Source of the DNA: CAYNXB01 sp964401045
Lineage (GTDB): Bacteria; Pseudomonadota; Alphaproteobacteria; Sphingomonadales; Sphingomonadaceae
Reading direction: 5' to 3'
Assembly (NCBI GenBank): GCA_964401045.1
Contig: CAYNXB010000002.1
Span: 17,944-81,943 of the forward strand
DNA length: 64,000 nucleotides
Part shown: positions 54,563 through 62,920 of the stretch, one piece after another
How positions within the stretch are numbered: the stretch's first letter is position 1
Layout: each line of letters opens with the position of its first letter
Program-made: the position numbers and the translations under genes
The notes under the pieces: model-generated
Databases searched by the model: none
Told to the model about the DNA's origin: nothing
The model's input: the letters and a program-made list of their open reading frames with translations, nothing else

Positions 54563-54579
54563 GTTCCGTATCGCGAAAC
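54563..54579. promoter_or_regulatory. IclR-type operator, site D (GTTCCG-N5-CGAAAC)
   Basis: GTTCCG TATCG CGAAAC lies between the aldolase pseudogene (start 54494) and the bicupin start at 54653, with one mismatch between its arms (C/A). GCG follows, as in sites A and B. Confidence 0.7.
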
Positions 54580-54652
54580 GCGTCGACGGCGCTCGCGGGT
54601 GCGGGGCCAGGCGCTGGTAAGCCCGGTCCGACAGACGATGGAGGGTACCCCG

Positions 54653-55483
54653 ATGCCAATGATCGGACATTGCAACGGCGCGCGGCTCATCTATCCGGAT
54701 TACGCCTCGGCCAAACGGCGTTTCGCCTTCGGCGGCAACTTCACCGTGGAATGGCTCACCGGTGCCGACGGATCGCGATCCGTGACCAGTAGCGAGGAAC
54801 TTCTGATGGTGATGCACGCTGCAGGCGCGCGAATTGTGGGAGCTTACGGCGAGGTGTCGGCGGCTGCGGAGTCGCTCGCCCTACTGCCGGCCGGCAAACA
54901 CACGCTTTCTATCGAAGGCGGTGGGATAGCCGTGGTCATGGCTACCAACAGGCCCGATCTCGACCCGGCGGCTGCGATCAACGCTGGCGACGTACCCGAC
55001 GATCGCATCGCGCCGGTGGCAGTGCCCTATCGTCGTTTGGTGCCGCTGCAGGGACCAGAGGTGATCGCGATCGCCGATATCCCGCTGCCGCCGGACAATC
55101 CCCGCCTGCGCTTTTTCCAGTCAGCGACGATGAGCCTCAACTTGGTGTTCTACGACGGACCGCGCGACCGCACAGCCCTGAGCCCGCACAAGCACGCCGA
55201 CATCGAGCAGGGTACGCTGGCGCTGCGGGGATGCTATGTTCACCATCTCCGCGCGCCGTGGGGGCGCGACGCTGGGGCATGGATCGATGACGCCCATCTC
55301 TGCGCTGGACCCGGCTCTATCCTGCTGATCCCTCCGGAACTGATTCACACCACCGAGGGGGTGGGTGAAGGGGCGCATTTCATGCTCGACGTGTTCGCTC
55401 CGCCGCGTGCGGATTTCCGGAGCAAGGGATGGATCGCTAACGCACGAGACTATGGGGCGCCCTCTGAAAGGCTACCCAGCTGA
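54653..55483 (+). CDS. Bicupin-like protein (RmlC-type)
   Basis: This protein of about 276 residues appears to have two cupin halves. The second half has LSPHKHADIEQGTLALRG, with His, His and Glu as possible metal ligands, and IPPELIHTTEGVG with a further His. No signal peptide is visible, so it is cytoplasmic. The ATG at 54653 follows GGAGG. It may be a ring-cleavage dioxygenase or isomerase of the cupin type, which would fit the missing ring-cleavage step of this island, but this is speculative. Confidence 0.65.
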   Translation: MPMIGHCNGARLIYPDYASAKRRFAFGGNFTVEWLTGADGSRSVTSSEELLMVMHAAGARIVGAYGEVSAAAESLALLPAGKHTLSIEGGGIAVVMATNRPDLDPAAAINAGDVPDDRIAPVAVPYRRLVPLQGPEVIAIADIPLPPDNPRLRFFQSATMSLNLVFYDGPRDRTALSPHKHADIEQGTLALRGCYVHHLRAPWGRDAGAWIDDAHLCAGPGSILLIPPELIHTTEGVGEGAHFMLDVFAPPRADFRSKGWIANARDYGAPSERLPS

Positions 55484-55794
55484 GCGGCTTCGCAGAAGGA
55501 TCTTAACCGGGGCAGGTGGCGCTCATTGGTCGGAGACAAGTTGCGGTCAGAATCGGCATTATATTCATGCCAAAAGCAGCCGAATATCCGCGAGCCGGTG
55601 CTCGCGCCTGCCCCCTGGGTGGCTTGGGAGGAGGTCAGGCCCGAACTTCGGCGACGAAGGTCAGGTCAGCTCCCGCTCCCGCCGAAAGGTGGTCCGCAAG
55701 ATCGGTGCTTGCCGAACCACTGCGCTTGGGTGCCCAGATCCGTCGTTAGATTAACATCCAACGGAAGGTGGGCTAGGACCTCCGGCGGTCTCCT
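55484..55794. other. Intergenic stretch with IS end, no gene
   Basis: Apart from the IS6-like end this 311-base stretch shows only short Arg/Pro-rich frames without ribosome sites. No promoter or hairpin stands out. Confidence 0.5.
55532..55552. mobile_element. IS6-like terminal repeat remnant
   Basis: GGAGACAAGTTGCGGTCAGA resembles the right-end sequences GGAGACGAGTTGCGATCGGA (40426) and GGAGACGAGTTACGGTCAGA (32796). No transposase sequence adjoins it. It marks the border of region 3. Confidence 0.45.
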
Positions 55795-56361
55795 TCACGG
55801 TTTAATCAGCGCTTCGATGAAATCTGCGAACTTGTTCATGATGCTGGCCAGGAACTGCTGCGTTTCGCCTGATGTGAAGCTGCCATCGTCGGCCAAGAGC
55901 CCGGCAGCTCGCCCGATATAAGCCTCGGGCTGTTGCAAGGTCGGCATGTTGAGGAACACGAGCGACTGCCGCAAGTGATGGTTGGCACCGAAGCCGCCCA
56001 TCGCGCCCGGAGAGACGCTGATCACCGCGGCGGGCTTACCGTCCCACACGCTTTTCCCATAAGGGCGTGAGCCCACGTCGAGTGCATTCTTCAGAACCCC
56101 GGGGACCGAACGGTTATACTCCGGAGTGACAAAAAGCACCGCGTCACATGTCGCGACCGAGGTGCGGAATGTGTGCCACGTTGGCGGGGTACGATCCCCG
56201 CCTTCGCGGTCCTCATTGTACAAGGGCAGATCGCCGATCTCGATGGGCCGCATGCGGAGCGTCTCCGGCCCGAGCCGTCCCATCGCCGTGGCGAGCTTGC
56301 GAGTGAGCGATTCCTTGCGCAAGCTCCCGATCAGAACCGCGACGCTTCTGGGTGTCGACAT
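55795..56361 (-). CDS. NADPH-dependent FMN reductase
   Basis: This 188-residue flavodoxin-fold protein has IGSLRKESLTRKLA for phosphate binding, FVTPEYNRSVPGVLKNALD for the flavin, and SPGAMGGFGANHHLRQ. These are the marks of ChrR/azoreductase-type NAD(P)H:FMN or quinone reductases. It probably protects from quinones or provides reduced flavin. The alpha/beta hydrolase lies 19 bases upstream in the same direction. Confidence 0.87.
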   Translation of the reverse strand: MSTPRSVAVLIGSLRKESLTRKLATAMGRLGPETLRMRPIEIGDLPLYNEDREGGDRTPPTWHTFRTSVATCDAVLFVTPEYNRSVPGVLKNALDVGSRPYGKSVWDGKPAAVISVSPGAMGGFGANHHLRQSLVFLNMPTLQQPEAYIGRAAGLLADDGSFTSGETQQFLASIMNKFADFIEALIKP

Positions 56362-56380
56362 ACAGTTTCCTTTTCCGGCT

Positions 56381-57268
56381 TCAGGAGTCGCGGGCTGGAA
56401 CGAAGCGCCCGATAAAGTCCAAGGCCGCTTGGGCCACTTCGCGCCAGCCGCTGTCGATGGTGAGCGCGTGACCGCGGCCCGGCATTTCTATGAACTCGGT
56501 GGGATTTTGATTGGCTTTCTGCAGCTCGAAGGCGGCGTGGGCCACGCTACGCGGCACGACATTGTCCTTCTCGCCGGAGATGATGAGGAGCGGCCCGCGC
56601 GCCGGATTGTGGGTATCCACTCGAAGCTCGGTCCAGGGATTGAGGTTTGCGGCCGCCGCCTGAAACAACGGTTCTCCCGATCCCGCCACAGCGTAGCTTT
56701 CGAACAATTCGCGCGCTTCGCCTTCATCCACGGCGTTTGCGAAGCTGTAGCGGAACTGTTCGAAGGTAAGGGGCACCGCGCGATGTCGGTTCAAGGGGTT
56801 GCCGAGAACCGGCCACGCGGACTTCAGGGCCGAAAAGGGCAGCGGTAGCACGCCGCGAAAACCCGCTGGATCGATCGCGACCGTGGCCGCTGCCTGACCC
56901 TCACCGGCGAGGATCTGCGCTATCGCCCCACCGAAGGAATGGCCGACGAGAACCGGTTTGCGGCCGAGTTCAGCGATGACCGCGGTCAGGTGGCGAGCGA
57001 CCTGGGCGACGCTCTTGCGCGCGAATGTTTCCGGATGGTCATGTGCCTCTTCCACGCTATCGGGATCATCGGGCCAGTCGGGCGACAGCGCCACGTAGCC
57101 TGTCGCCTCGAACAATCCGGACCAGCGGTCCCAGCTGCTGGGAAGTAGCCAAAGCCCATGGACGAACAGGATTGGCTGGCAACCGGCGGCATTAGCGCGA
57201 TCGATTTGCGTTCGCTCTCGAGCGGAAATTGCAGGCACGTCGGGGCGGGAAGCGGTCGTGGATTTCAT
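56381..57268 (-). CDS. Alpha/beta hydrolase
   Basis: This 295-residue cytoplasmic hydrolase has FVHGLWLLPSSW (oxyanion), VLVGHSFGGAIAQ (nucleophile Ser about 115), SGEKDNVVP (acid) and PGRGHALTID (His), a complete triad. The family includes esterases and haloperoxidase-like hydrolases. Its start overlaps the stop of the AhpD-like gene (ATGA), so the two are co-expressed. Confidence 0.87.
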   Translation of the reverse strand: MKSTTASRPDVPAISARERTQIDRANAAGCQPILFVHGLWLLPSSWDRWSGLFEATGYVALSPDWPDDPDSVEEAHDHPETFARKSVAQVARHLTAVIAELGRKPVLVGHSFGGAIAQILAGEGQAAATVAIDPAGFRGVLPLPFSALKSAWPVLGNPLNRHRAVPLTFEQFRYSFANAVDEGEARELFESYAVAGSGEPLFQAAAANLNPWTELRVDTHNPARGPLLIISGEKDNVVPRSVAHAAFELQKANQNPTEFIEMPGRGHALTIDSGWREVAQAALDFIGRFVPARDS

Positions 57269-57771
57269 GGGACAATCCCATTCGCTGAGATCGAAGATTC
57301 ATGAAGATGGGACAGGCTACTTGCGAGAGGCGCTCGCCGCTCCGGCGCGCGACGAAAGCTGACCGCGATGCGGTTGTAGGTGTTGATCAGTCCGATCGCG
57401 ATCGTCAGATCGGCAAGCTCTTTGTCGCTGAAGTGCAGGCGCGCGCGTTCGAAGTCCGCGTCCCGGACCTGGGTATCGGCGATCCGGGTGACTGCCTCGG
57501 TCCAATTAAGAGCGGCCATCTCGCGCTCGGTGAAAAGAGACCTGGCCTCGCGCCATGCCGACACGATCATGATCTTCTGTACCGGCGTGCCCGCCTGCAT
57601 CAGATCGTGACTGTGGGTGTCCATGCAATAGGCGCAGCCGTTGATCTGCGATGCCCGAAGATAGACGAGGTCGACCAGCGGCTTCTCGAGCCCGCATCGC
57701 ATGATGTAGCCGTAGACGCCGCCCAGCGCTTTCAGTCCGTCGGCGGCGAGAGTGTCATATGGAAGACGCAT
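57265..57771 (-). CDS. Carboxymuconolactone decarboxylase/AhpD-like alkylhydroperoxidase
   Basis: This 168-residue helical protein has INGCAYCMDTHSHDLMQAG, the AhpD CxxC...H motif for thiol peroxidase action. It ends with a less conserved tail. It would reduce organic peroxides with a thiol partner. AAGGAC precedes the ATG. It begins a leftward unit with the hydrolase and FMN reductase, a set with a stress-defence flavour. Confidence 0.87.
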   Translation of the reverse strand: MRLPYDTLAADGLKALGGVYGYIMRCGLEKPLVDLVYLRASQINGCAYCMDTHSHDLMQAGTPVQKIMIVSAWREARSLFTEREMAALNWTEAVTRIADTQVRDADFERARLHFSDKELADLTIAIGLINTYNRIAVSFRRAPERRAPLASSLSHLHESSISANGIVP

Positions 57772-57813
57772 CGTGCTTGTCCTTTTGCAACATGCTCGAG
57801 TCAGGATCGGCGA

Positions 57814-59166
57814 TCACTGACGGTGGTGGAACGACAATGGATAGGCGGCCTGACGTATCGTCAGCATGGGATCCGCCGGAGCGATCCCGTCCGGCACGTT
57901 GAGCGGTGCGAACATGGTGGATTTATCGGGTCCGACCGGATCGGGTGCGACGCGATCGATGCGCAGGACTCCGAGCTTCACCAGTTCGCGCCCTTCGGGC
58001 CACGCGACCGACGGGTCGTCGATCACGTCGCCGGACTCCGAGATCTGGGCGTACCAGGTAAATGCGATCGGTGCCTTCGCCAGCCGATTGGGTAGCTCAC
58101 CCTGGAGGTAATTCGGCCCCATGGTCGCAAGGCGCTCCGGCGACAGGACCGCTTCACCGCCCACGGGGACGAACCGGTACCGCACAAACCGATGGCGACC
58201 CTCGGCATTCGTGAATTCGAACGCGTTCACTCCGAAATAGCTTAGCGTCGCATAGCTCTCCGGCGGCGGCTTCTGCGTCGTCAGGAACGTCCTGGCGATC
58301 GGGTGCGCACTCAAGAACGTATCGAGCGCCGTTGGCTTGGGCGCGCCCGCCCCGCTGGCGCCGATCGCCAGCAGCAGTTCGCGGAACTCGGCCGTCGTCG
58401 CCGTTGGAAAGCCGTTGAAGCTGTGCGACACGATGTCCGCGCTCGATCCGTCCGGTAGCTCAAACTTCACGGCGAGCCCGCGCGGATTTGCGTCGCCGAC
58501 GGTGTCGGGGATCTGCGGGATTCCAGTGAAATTGGAAAACCGGACCAGAACAGGCAGCTTGCCGTGCGCAAAGAGCGACGCTTTGGACAGGCCGATGGCC
58601 TCGGCGGAGGGTTCAAAGCTGCCGACAGCCATGATGCCTTTCGCGTGAACTGCGCGCGAGTGGTTGTCGCCGAACGCGCTGTAGAGGGCGTCGACCATCT
58701 GCTGGGGACCTGGTTCGCCTGAAGAGGGGATGGCGGCTGGACTGCTGGGCATCGGTTGTTCCTTGGGGCTGTCGGGGATTTTCAGCGGTTCGCCCGTGCT
58801 GGCGACGAAATAGACAAGCAGTCGCGCCGGCCGCTTCGTATCGGCATTTTCGGTCAGCACATGATGGGCGCCCGGCGGCTCGAACCAGCTCTCCCCGGTT
58901 CGGTACGTCCGCGCTGGCTCGCCGCCCAGTTGGCTGCGCACGCTCCCCGACAGGACATAGGCGTAGACGAACGCCTGGCCGTGGCGGTGTGGGACTGCCT
59001 TCGACCCGGGCGCGAAGGTCACTTCGACGACGGTCAGGGTCTTCCCGGGAAGATTGGGCAGAGCGTGCTCGAACACCGGCACGACATCCTCGGCACTCGC
59101 AGGAGCGAGTGCAGAAAAAGCCAGGGCGAGGGCGGCCAAGCCGCTACCAATGCGGATAGGTGTCAT
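57814..59166 (-). CDS. Exported fusion of cupin and catalase-family heme protein
   Basis: This 450-residue protein has a signal peptide (to about 25, ASAE), a cupin domain (about 28-125) with HRHGQAFVYAYVLSG and a later HHVLTE, and a catalase-like domain (about 150-450) with NHSRAVHAKGIMAVGSFEPS, which carries the distal His, FSNFTGIP, DIVSHSFNGFPT and MGPNYLQGE. It matches the small catalase-related peroxidases (SrpA-like). It would destroy peroxides in the periplasm. Its start overlaps the kinase stop (ATGA), so it is translationally coupled to it. Confidence 0.82.
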   Translation of the reverse strand: MTPIRIGSGLAALALAFSALAPASAEDVVPVFEHALPNLPGKTLTVVEVTFAPGSKAVPHRHGQAFVYAYVLSGSVRSQLGGEPARTYRTGESWFEPPGAHHVLTENADTKRPARLLVYFVASTGEPLKIPDSPKEQPMPSSPAAIPSSGEPGPQQMVDALYSAFGDNHSRAVHAKGIMAVGSFEPSAEAIGLSKASLFAHGKLPVLVRFSNFTGIPQIPDTVGDANPRGLAVKFELPDGSSADIVSHSFNGFPTATTAEFRELLLAIGASGAGAPKPTALDTFLSAHPIARTFLTTQKPPPESYATLSYFGVNAFEFTNAEGRHRFVRYRFVPVGGEAVLSPERLATMGPNYLQGELPNRLAKAPIAFTWYAQISESGDVIDDPSVAWPEGRELVKLGVLRIDRVAPDPVGPDKSTMFAPLNVPDGIAPADPMLTIRQAAYPLSFHHRQ

Positions 59167-59807
59167 GCCTGAAGTCCCTCGACCGTGCGGGGGAAGATGA
59201 GTTCGGCGACAGTGCCGTCGGCGGTGAACAGCCATCGCATCGTTCCGCCAAGTTCCTCGGCAAGGCCCGTCACCACCGCAAAACCGCGACCCGGTTTTGG
59301 CTTTGGCGATCCGTGGCCATCGTCGATCACGCGGCAGGAGATGTCCGGGCCATCGTTCGCGACCTCGACCCGGATATTGCCGGCACAGTTTTTCAGCCCG
59401 TGACGGACGCCATTGGTGATGAGTTCCGACACGATAAGGGCGACGCGCCAGCACCGCTCGGCCGAAAGAGTCGCGCAATCCGCGGTCAGGATAAGGCGTA
59501 TTCCGCGCTCTTGCAGCGACGCGGCCGTCACCGCTTTGCAGAGTCGCGTTAGATATTCGGCGAGATCGAGGTTGTCGCCGGGACGCGGAGCCTGGAGCGC
59601 CTTGTGGGCCTCCGCAAAGGTGAGCAAACGCGTGACTGCGTTCGCGAGTATCTCCTGAGCTTCGCCGGATGCGGTCCTCTGCGCCGCGACTCGTATTCCG
59701 GCTATGGCTTGGGAGTATTCGTTGATTACGCGGTGGCTGATTTCCGCAACCAGGACGAGTGGATCGGACTGGCGTATTATACTGGGGGATAATGTATTGG
59801 TTTGCAT
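59163..59807 (-). CDS. HWE/HisKA_2-type histidine kinase
   Basis: This 214-residue soluble kinase has EISHRVINEYSQAIAGI with the phospho-accepting His, SELITNGVRHGL (N box), DDGHGSPKP and GRGFAVVTGLAEELGG for ATP binding. No sensor domain is visible before the His, so sensing may be internal or by a partner. ATG at 59807 is chosen; upstream frame is low complexity. It is coupled to the cupin-catalase and divergent from nothing obvious; the FixJ-like gene lies 192 bases upstream. Confidence 0.78.
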   Translation of the reverse strand: MQTNTLSPSIIRQSDPLVLVAEISHRVINEYSQAIAGIRVAAQRTASGEAQEILANAVTRLLTFAEAHKALQAPRPGDNLDLAEYLTRLCKAVTAASLQERGIRLILTADCATLSAERCWRVALIVSELITNGVRHGLKNCAGNIRVEVANDGPDISCRVIDDGHGSPKPKPGRGFAVVTGLAEELGGTMRWLFTADGTVAELIFPRTVEGLQA

Positions 59808-59999
59808 TTCGGAAATTCCGCTGCTTATGACAAGAGCATCTTGCGGATGACTGCGCCTGACGTATTTTCCTGACTTGCTATTCCGAGCGACCACGCATGA
59901 TACATAGGTATACTGCACGCTGCTGTGGATTACGCGCGGCTCCACGCAAGCGTGATGCGGAATATTGAACAGGTAATTCCGACTGGGCCGCTTCGGGCA

Positions 60000-60677
60000 C
60001 TAACGCGTGCGGATTGCTGCTATGCCGAGAGCCTCGGCCATTCTGACAAGGTCGGGCAGCGACCGCGCACCCATCTTGTCCATGACGCGACGCTTGTGCA
60101 CCTTTGCAGTGATCTCGGTCGTTCCGAGTTCGCCCGCGATTTGCTTGTTCATCAGGCCGCCAATTGCGAGCGCCATCACCTCCCGCTCACGATCGGTCAG
60201 CGCCGCGAGGCGCTGCGCCAGTTCGCTTTTCGATCGCCGACGAAGCGCCATCGACGCGTCGAACTCGAGTGCGCGGCGTATGGCAGCCAGCAGCACATCG
60301 TCGTTCACGGGCTTGGTCAGAAATTCGGCAGCCCCACCGCGCATCGCTTGCACGGTCATGGGGATGGTGCCGAACCCCGTCAGGAAGATGACGGGGGCGG
60401 TGCATCCTTCCACACGCAATGATTCCTGGACGGTAAGTCCGTTTTCGTTCTGCAGCCGCATGTCTAGAATAATGCAGGAGGGCGCGTCGGCACTCAGCGA
60501 GTGTCGCAGTAGCGCGGCGTTCGCATGTCCGATCGCTAACAGATTGTCCGACCGAACAAGGCGGATGAGCGCCGCCCGCAGCGCTTCGTCATCGTCGACG
60601 ATGTGCACGACGCCGGCGACCTGTGCCGAGCATGCATCCTGTTGTTGCACTTCGCCGTTTAGCATCGGCTCCACCAT
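60000..60677 (-). CDS. FixJ/NarL-type response regulator (REC + LuxR HTH)
   Basis: This protein of about 225 residues has a receiver domain (VHIVDDDEALR, IILDMRLQNENG with the phospho-Asp, FLTGFGTIPMTVQAMRGGAAEFLTKP) and a LuxR helix-turn-helix (LTDREREVMALAIGGLMNKQIAGELGTTEITAKVHKRRVM). The helix VQAMRGGAAEFLTKP is typical of FixJ. ATG at 60677 or 60665 are possible. It likely acts with the kinase at 61187 or 59163; target genes are unknown. Confidence 0.87.
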   Translation of the reverse strand: MVEPMLNGEVQQQDACSAQVAGVVHIVDDDEALRAALIRLVRSDNLLAIGHANAALLRHSLSADAPSCIILDMRLQNENGLTVQESLRVEGCTAPVIFLTGFGTIPMTVQAMRGGAAEFLTKPVNDDVLLAAIRRALEFDASMALRRRSKSELAQRLAALTDREREVMALAIGGLMNKQIAGELGTTEITAKVHKRRVMDKMGARSLPDLVRMAEALGIAAIRTR

Positions 60678-60792
60678 CTCCAGCGTCTGGGTAGCGGAAC
60701 CGAGCGGTGCTGTATTATCCTGCCTTGCGCAAAGCGGCCTCAGCCCGGCGGCCGGGAGAGCGTTCGGAGCGACCAGCGGACCACAATTTAGA

Positions 60793-61194
60793 TTACGACG
60801 GCGGTGGTTCGCCGATCGCACGCACCAGCCATCGTTCAAGAAGGGCGTCGTCGAGTGGCTTGGTCAAATATTCGAGGGCTCCACCCGCCAATGCGAGTTC
60901 TCGATTTGCAAGGCTTGGATAGGCGGTCATGACCATGACGGGGAGTCCGGGTCTGCGGATCCGCAACTCCTTCACTAGGTCCAGTCCGTTCATCCCGGGC
61001 ATTTGCACGTCCGTCAGAACACAGGCGATGTTGGCATCGTCCAAATCCATCAGCAGGGCTTCGGCGCTGGCGAATGCCACGGGCGCATATCCGATCGTGC
61101 GGATGAGCCTGGAGAGCGCGCCGCGTATGGCTTCGTCGTCGTCGACGATCGCAACTGTCGGGCAACGGCGGGCCTTGGCCACGACGTCAGCCAC
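60793..61194 (-). CDS. Single-domain response regulator
   Basis: This 133-residue protein is a receiver without output domain: AIVDDDEAIRGAL, VLTDVQMPGMNGLDL (phospho-Asp), MTAYPSLANRELALAGGALEYLTKP. GTG at 61194 overlaps the end of the kinase gene, so translation is coupled. Alone it may be a phosphate sink or competitor of the FixJ-like regulator. Confidence 0.83.
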   Translation of the reverse strand: MADVVAKARRCPTVAIVDDDEAIRGALSRLIRTIGYAPVAFASAEALLMDLDDANIACVLTDVQMPGMNGLDLVKELRIRRPGLPVMVMTAYPSLANRELALAGGALEYLTKPLDDALLERWLVRAIGEPPPS

Positions 61195-62668
61195 GGTGGA
61201 TCGGCAATGTGAAGTGCACGGTCGCGCCCGCCTGAGCGGCGCAGGTGCTCGCCCAAATGTTTCCACCTTGAGCGTCGATGCAATTGCGGCAGACCGCGAG
61301 CCCTATTCCCATGCCATCAGACTTGGTCGTGTAGAACGGGTCGAACACCCGCTCCAGGTGCCTCGGATCGATACCGGGTCCACTATCTGCAACGTCCACC
61401 CGGATGCATTCATCGTCGCTGCTGAACGATATGGTGATTTCCTTCGCCGCCGACTGTCCGGCCATCGCCTGAGCAGCATTCAACAATAGGTTGGTGAACA
61501 CTTGCTGGACCTGGATAAGGTCGCCTTTGGCCAATGCCAGGTGCGGCTCGCTTTGGAGATGCACTCCTGATCCGAGCCTCCGTAGATCCGCCTCGACTAG
61601 TAGGATCGCTTCACGCGCCGCGGTGACGATGTCGAAGGGTGCTGCCGAACTCGGGGTGTTTCCAACGAAGGCGCGGGTGCGGACGATGACGTCTTTCGCC
61701 CGCGTGGCCTCTGCGACGATAGCCGATACCGCCTCGGTGGCGTCGGCGATGTTTGGGACCGGACGACGTAACCAGCGTAGTGCTGCCTGAGCATTGGCGA
61801 TGACCGCCGCCAGCGGCGAGTTGACTTCGTGCGCGATCGACGCGCTCAGCGCACCGACGGTCGAAATCCGGGACGCGCGAGCGATTTCGGCGTCGGCTGC
61901 GTGGAGCTTGGCCTGCTCGCTTTTGTACCCGGTAATGTCGAGCGACGTCACAATGATGTTGGAGAAGCCCTCAGGTTCTGTGGGCAAGGCTGCGGCGAAA
62001 AGCGTGTCTCGAACAGTACCATCGGGCATAGTGATATGCGCTTCCGACCGAAAGAAGCGCTCGCCTTGAGCAAAGGCTACCAGCCATTGAACGAAAGTCT
62101 GGTCGGTGTGGGGGAGGAGCTGGTCTAACGGTCCGATGAAAGCTTCCTTGCCGGAGGCCCCCGCCTCCTCCACGGTGAAGGCGTTTACGTCCCTGATCAT
62201 AACCTTTGCACATAGTGCCCGCAGATCTTCCGGACGTGCCGCGAAATGGCCTTCCATGTCAGTCACGCCTCGACGGCGCAGCGCAAGCACCTCTTGCGCG
62301 GCCACACTCCAATCCTCCAGCCACATAGAAATCCCGGCCCTCTCGAAGACGGCTCGATAGCGAGTCTGAGCCTCTCGCAGGCAACGTCGGAAACGTACCA
62401 CGTAAATGACGCCGGCGATGAGGATCGAGGCCCCTGCTCCGGCAAGCATTGCCGCCGTCGCACTTGGGCTGATGGGCAAGGCGAACGCTGCGGCAACGCT
62501 CACTAGCGCGAGAGCGATTGCCGTTGAAATGCTGTGTTTGTGAGCAAAGTCGGCGCAGGGGTTTCGGTCTGCAACTACCGAGGCTGGACCAACGGCAGAG
62601 ACACCATCTGTTTCGGCCAGGTAGGCTGACCGCTCCTGGCGGGGCCAGCGCGAGAATACCTTTTCCAT
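61187..62668 (-). CDS. Membrane-bound PAS histidine kinase
   Basis: This 493-residue protein has two transmembrane segments (about 47-65 and 73-91), a PAS-like domain (about 103-260), a HisKA helix with SIAHEVNSPLAAVIANAQAALRWL (phospho-His), and a HATPase domain with NLLLNAAQAM, DSGPGIDP and GMGIGLAVCRNCI. The arrangement resembles FixL-like kinases that pair with FixJ regulators. It ends overlapping the single-domain receiver gene. Confidence 0.87.
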   Translation of the reverse strand: MEKVFSRWPRQERSAYLAETDGVSAVGPASVVADRNPCADFAHKHSISTAIALALVSVAAAFALPISPSATAAMLAGAGASILIAGVIYVVRFRRCLREAQTRYRAVFERAGISMWLEDWSVAAQEVLALRRRGVTDMEGHFAARPEDLRALCAKVMIRDVNAFTVEEAGASGKEAFIGPLDQLLPHTDQTFVQWLVAFAQGERFFRSEAHITMPDGTVRDTLFAAALPTEPEGFSNIIVTSLDITGYKSEQAKLHAADAEIARASRISTVGALSASIAHEVNSPLAAVIANAQAALRWLRRPVPNIADATEAVSAIVAEATRAKDVIVRTRAFVGNTPSSAAPFDIVTAAREAILLVEADLRRLGSGVHLQSEPHLALAKGDLIQVQQVFTNLLLNAAQAMAGQSAAKEITISFSSDDECIRVDVADSGPGIDPRHLERVFDPFYTTKSDGMGIGLAVCRNCIDAQGGNIWASTCAAQAGATVHFTLPIHRG

Positions 62669-62920
62669 GGGCGTTAGCGCTCATCCTTTGGCTCTGGGTA
62701 CGGCCTTGGCCCCCAGCACCATAGTGATACGCCTGTATAATGGCGTGCCGCCACTTCGTTTCTCATCTTGGATCGGAAACGGCAAATGCTAGTGCTTATC
62801 CGATCTCTCGCGTAGATGTTTGGAACTGTACGAACGGCGTGCGATCGCAACGACTCGCATAAGAATGCGAAGATAGGACCTGATGGGCATCGGCCGAATT
62901 GATTGGGCGAGGATGAAGTT
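62669..62920. other. Intergenic region between divergent kinase and AraC genes
   Basis: About 250 bases without a gene. A TATAAT (62736-62741) reading rightward is visible, but its -35 is poor. No operator palindrome was recognised. Confidence 0.4.
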
